NCBI RefSeq assembly: GCF_022809315.2
Contig: NZ_JAKZJU020000001.1
Span: 1,054,001-1,118,000 of the forward strand
Source of the DNA: Mesosutterella faecium
Lineage (GTDB): Bacteria > Pseudomonadota > Gammaproteobacteria > Burkholderiales > Burkholderiaceae_F
Direction: 5' to 3'
DNA length: 64,000 nucleotides
Shown piece by piece: positions 62,256 to 64,000 of this stretch (the stretch's first letter is position 1; each line of letters begins with the position of its first letter). Made by a program: the position numbers and the translations under genes. A model generated the notes under the pieces. It did not search any database. It was not told the origin of the DNA and worked only from the letters and a program-made list of their open reading frames with translations.

Positions 62256-62519
62256 GGTGCTCCAGTCCGGGGCGGCCGCGCGCCGCGGCGCCCCGATGAG
62301 GGTTTGTCGAGGGGCGGCGGACAAAAGGCCGGGCCGCCCATCAGAGAAAAAGACCTCTATTTTAGGATTCCAGGGCTCCCGCCGTGCGGCGCGCCCGCGT
62401 TTCCCGCATTCTTGTCATGCCGCGGCGGCTCCTGGGGGCCGCGCAATGACCTAACATTGTGAACTGTTCGGTTTTTATTGTTTCAAAAGCGGAGCGCCGC
62501 ACCCTCTCTCTTTTTGCCC

Positions 62520-63383
62520 ATGAAGATCGACCTGCACACCCATTCAAACGCCTCGGACGGGGGGCTTTCCCCCTCGCAGCTCGTCACCCTTGCCCAGAGC
62601 TGCGGCGTCGGGCTGCTCGCGCTCACGGATCACGACACCGTGAACGGTCTTGAAGAGGCCGAGGACGCGGCCGCGAAGGCAGGCATCACCTTCGTGCCGG
62701 GCATCGAGGTCTCGACGCTCTGGCGCGGGATCACCATCCATGTGGTGGGGCTCGGCATCAGGCACCGCGACGGCGTGATGCGCAGGATTTTCGAGAGCGT
62801 GGGCGAAAAGCGCATCAGGCGGGGCGTGGAAATAGGCCGGCGCTTCGAGGCTCTGGGGTATCCCGGCGCCTACGAGGGGGCGCTGCGCTACAGCTCGAGC
62901 CCGGAGTCTCTCGGGCGGGTGCACTTCGCGCGCTGGCTCGTGCGCGAGGGGATCGTGCGCAACCAGCAGGAGGCCTTCGACCGGTTCCTGCGCGACGACG
63001 GCCCGGCCTTCGTGCAGGCCGTCTGGCCGAGCATCGCCCGTGCGGTCGAGGTGATCGGCTCCTGCGGGGGCATCGCCGTGCTCGCCCATCCCGGGCGCTA
63101 CCGCTGCAGGCCGGGCAAGTCCCTGGAGGAGCTGCTCGTCGACTTCAGGGCCGCGGGCGGGCGCGCGATCGAGGTGAGCTCCGGCAGCCAGTCGGCGGAT
63201 TCCGACCGGCTGCTCGCCGCGATCGCCCGCGAGGAAGGCTACTGGGCGAGCCTCGGCTCGGATTTCCACAACCTCGGGGGATCGCGCCCGAGGCCGGGCG
63301 GCGAGAGGCCTCTGCCCGAAGGGCTGGAGCCCGTATGGAAGCACATCCCGGGGCTGCCCGCGCTCGACTGGGACCGGGCCTGA
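62520..63383 (+). CDS. PHP-domain phosphoesterase (YciV/RNase AM-like)
   Basis: 287 aa from the ATG at 62520. Metal ligands of the PHP fold are visible: DLHTHSNASDGG, LTDHDTVNGL, PGIEVST, LAHPGRY and LGSDFHN. E. coli YciV hydrolyses 3',5'-nucleotide bisphosphates and trims rRNA 5' ends. No Shine-Dalgarno sequence is visible before the chosen ATG, and a TTG at 62478 is an alternative start. Confidence 0.85.
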   Translation: MKIDLHTHSNASDGGLSPSQLVTLAQSCGVGLLALTDHDTVNGLEEAEDAAAKAGITFVPGIEVSTLWRGITIHVVGLGIRHRDGVMRRIFESVGEKRIRRGVEIGRRFEALGYPGAYEGALRYSSSPESLGRVHFARWLVREGIVRNQQEAFDRFLRDDGPAFVQAVWPSIARAVEVIGSCGGIAVLAHPGRYRCRPGKSLEELLVDFRAAGGRAIEVSSGSQSADSDRLLAAIAREEGYWASLGSDFHNLGGSRPRPGGERPLPEGLEPVWKHIPGLPALDWDRA

Positions 63384-63435
63384 GCGGCCTGCCGGGCCCA
63401 CGTCCTCCCCCGCCTCCTGCTAGACTTCGTGCACT

Positions 63436-64000
63436 ATGAACATCAATGCCATTGTCCAGCTCATCACCGTCTGCGCGATCCCGCTCATTTTCGCCATCAC
63501 CATGCACGAAGCCGCCCACGGCTACGTCGCGCGCAGGTTCGGCGACGCGACCGCGTGGGCCATGGGCCGCGTCACTCTCAATCCCGTCAAGCACATCGAC
63601 CCCTTCGGCACGATCATCCTGCCCGCGCTGATGCTGGCCGCCTCGGCCGCGGCCGGAGGCCCGGGCTTTCTCTTCGGATGGGCCAAGCCCGTTCCGGTCA
63701 ATTTCAGCGCGCTGCGCAACCCCAAGCGCGACATGATCTGGGTGGCGCTGGCCGGGCCGCTGTGCAACCTATGCCAGGCGATCCTCTGGGGCATTGTGCT
63801 CAAGCTGCTGCTCGTCGCCGGCGTGCAGGAGGAGTTCTTCCTGCGCATGGCGGTCTGGGGCGTGAACATCAACATCTTCCTGATGGCCTTCAACCTGATC
63901 CCGATCCCGCCGCTTGACGGCGGGCGCGTCGCCGTGGGGGTTCTGCCCTGGAGCATCGGCCGCTACATCGACCGCCTCGAGCCCTACGGGATGTGGATCG
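63436..64000 (+). CDS. Site-2 protease (M50) family membrane metallopeptidase, partial
   Basis: 188 codons visible, running off the window. MNINAIVQLITVCAIPLIF opens a membrane protein with the zinc motif TMHEAAHGYVARRFGD (HExxH about residue 24) and the third ligand in NLIPIPPLDGGR (NPDG-like, about residue 155). Four or more membrane segments. The short form without PDZ domains resembles YwhC/Rip-like proteases. It lies 52 bp after the PHP gene, as in many proteobacteria. Substrate unknown. Confidence 0.88.
   Translation, partial: MNINAIVQLITVCAIPLIFAITMHEAAHGYVARRFGDATAWAMGRVTLNPVKHIDPFGTIILPALMLAASAAAGGPGFLFGWAKPVPVNFSALRNPKRDMIWVALAGPLCNLCQAILWGIVLKLLLVAGVQEEFFLRMAVWGVNINIFLMAFNLIPIPPLDGGRVAVGVLPWSIGRYIDRLEPYGMWI

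Overview
The window is GC-rich, densely packed proteobacterial chromosome. Gene content points to Betaproteobacteria, order Burkholderiales, most likely a gut Sutterellaceae-type organism. The evidence is the rne/rluC, rpmF-fab-acpP-fabF, lepA-lepB-rnc-era-recO, rpsP-rimM-trmD-rplS and pyrG-kdsA-eno-ftsB orders, an EarP/EF-P(Arg32) pair, menaquinone genes, and a periplasmic flavoprotein/multihaem cytochrome operon with its own TtrS/FixJ-like sensor pair. The family-level assignment is inference.

Layout. 1-4929: rne (incomplete at the window edge) diverges from rluC, followed by a HAD phosphatase, a Maf-like pyrophosphatase and yceD. 4930-10030: rpmF and fatty-acid genes fabH-fabD-fabG-acpP-fabF, without the usual plsX. 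10039-20385: lepA, two tandem lepB, rnc, era, recO (no pdxJ/acpS after it), nagZ, pncB and an NhaD-type antiporter. 20459-22296: an IS1202-type insertion sequence inside the antiporter gene's terminator hairpin, with a 17-bp target duplication. 22417-28306: leuA, rpsO, pnp, tpiA, secG and two tRNA genes (Leu-GAG, Gln-CTG).

28444-37670 is the accessory part. It holds an unrecognised 318-aa protein, a very acidic 48-aa protein, and a minus-strand operon for a Tat-exported flavoprotein, a tetrahaem cytochrome c, a sensor kinase with a periplasmic solute-binding domain and a FixJ-type regulator. An IS21-family element (33835-36408, 8-bp target duplication) splits the flavoprotein gene. Removing the element and one duplication copy restores a 494-codon frame. 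An orphan HicB-like gene lies upstream, and similar 12-bp palindromes precede both genes.

37803-64000 is mostly housekeeping: a phosphoethanolamine-transferase-like enzyme, efp-earP, uvrC, pgsA, fhs, etfB-etfA-menI-menB-menE, rpsP-rimM-trmD-rplS, a Nudix hydrolase, argG, a CDF transporter, pyrG-kdsA-eno-ftsB, an IS200-type element with a Shine-Dalgarno-sequestering leader, hslO, a PHP-domain phosphatase and the start of an M50 metalloprotease.

How it fits together: menaquinone synthesis, ETF and a periplasmic reductase/cytochrome module suggest anaerobic respiration of an external organic acceptor. In this strain the terminal reductase is interrupted while its cytochrome and sensor genes stay intact. 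No CRISPR array, rRNA operon or prophage was seen.
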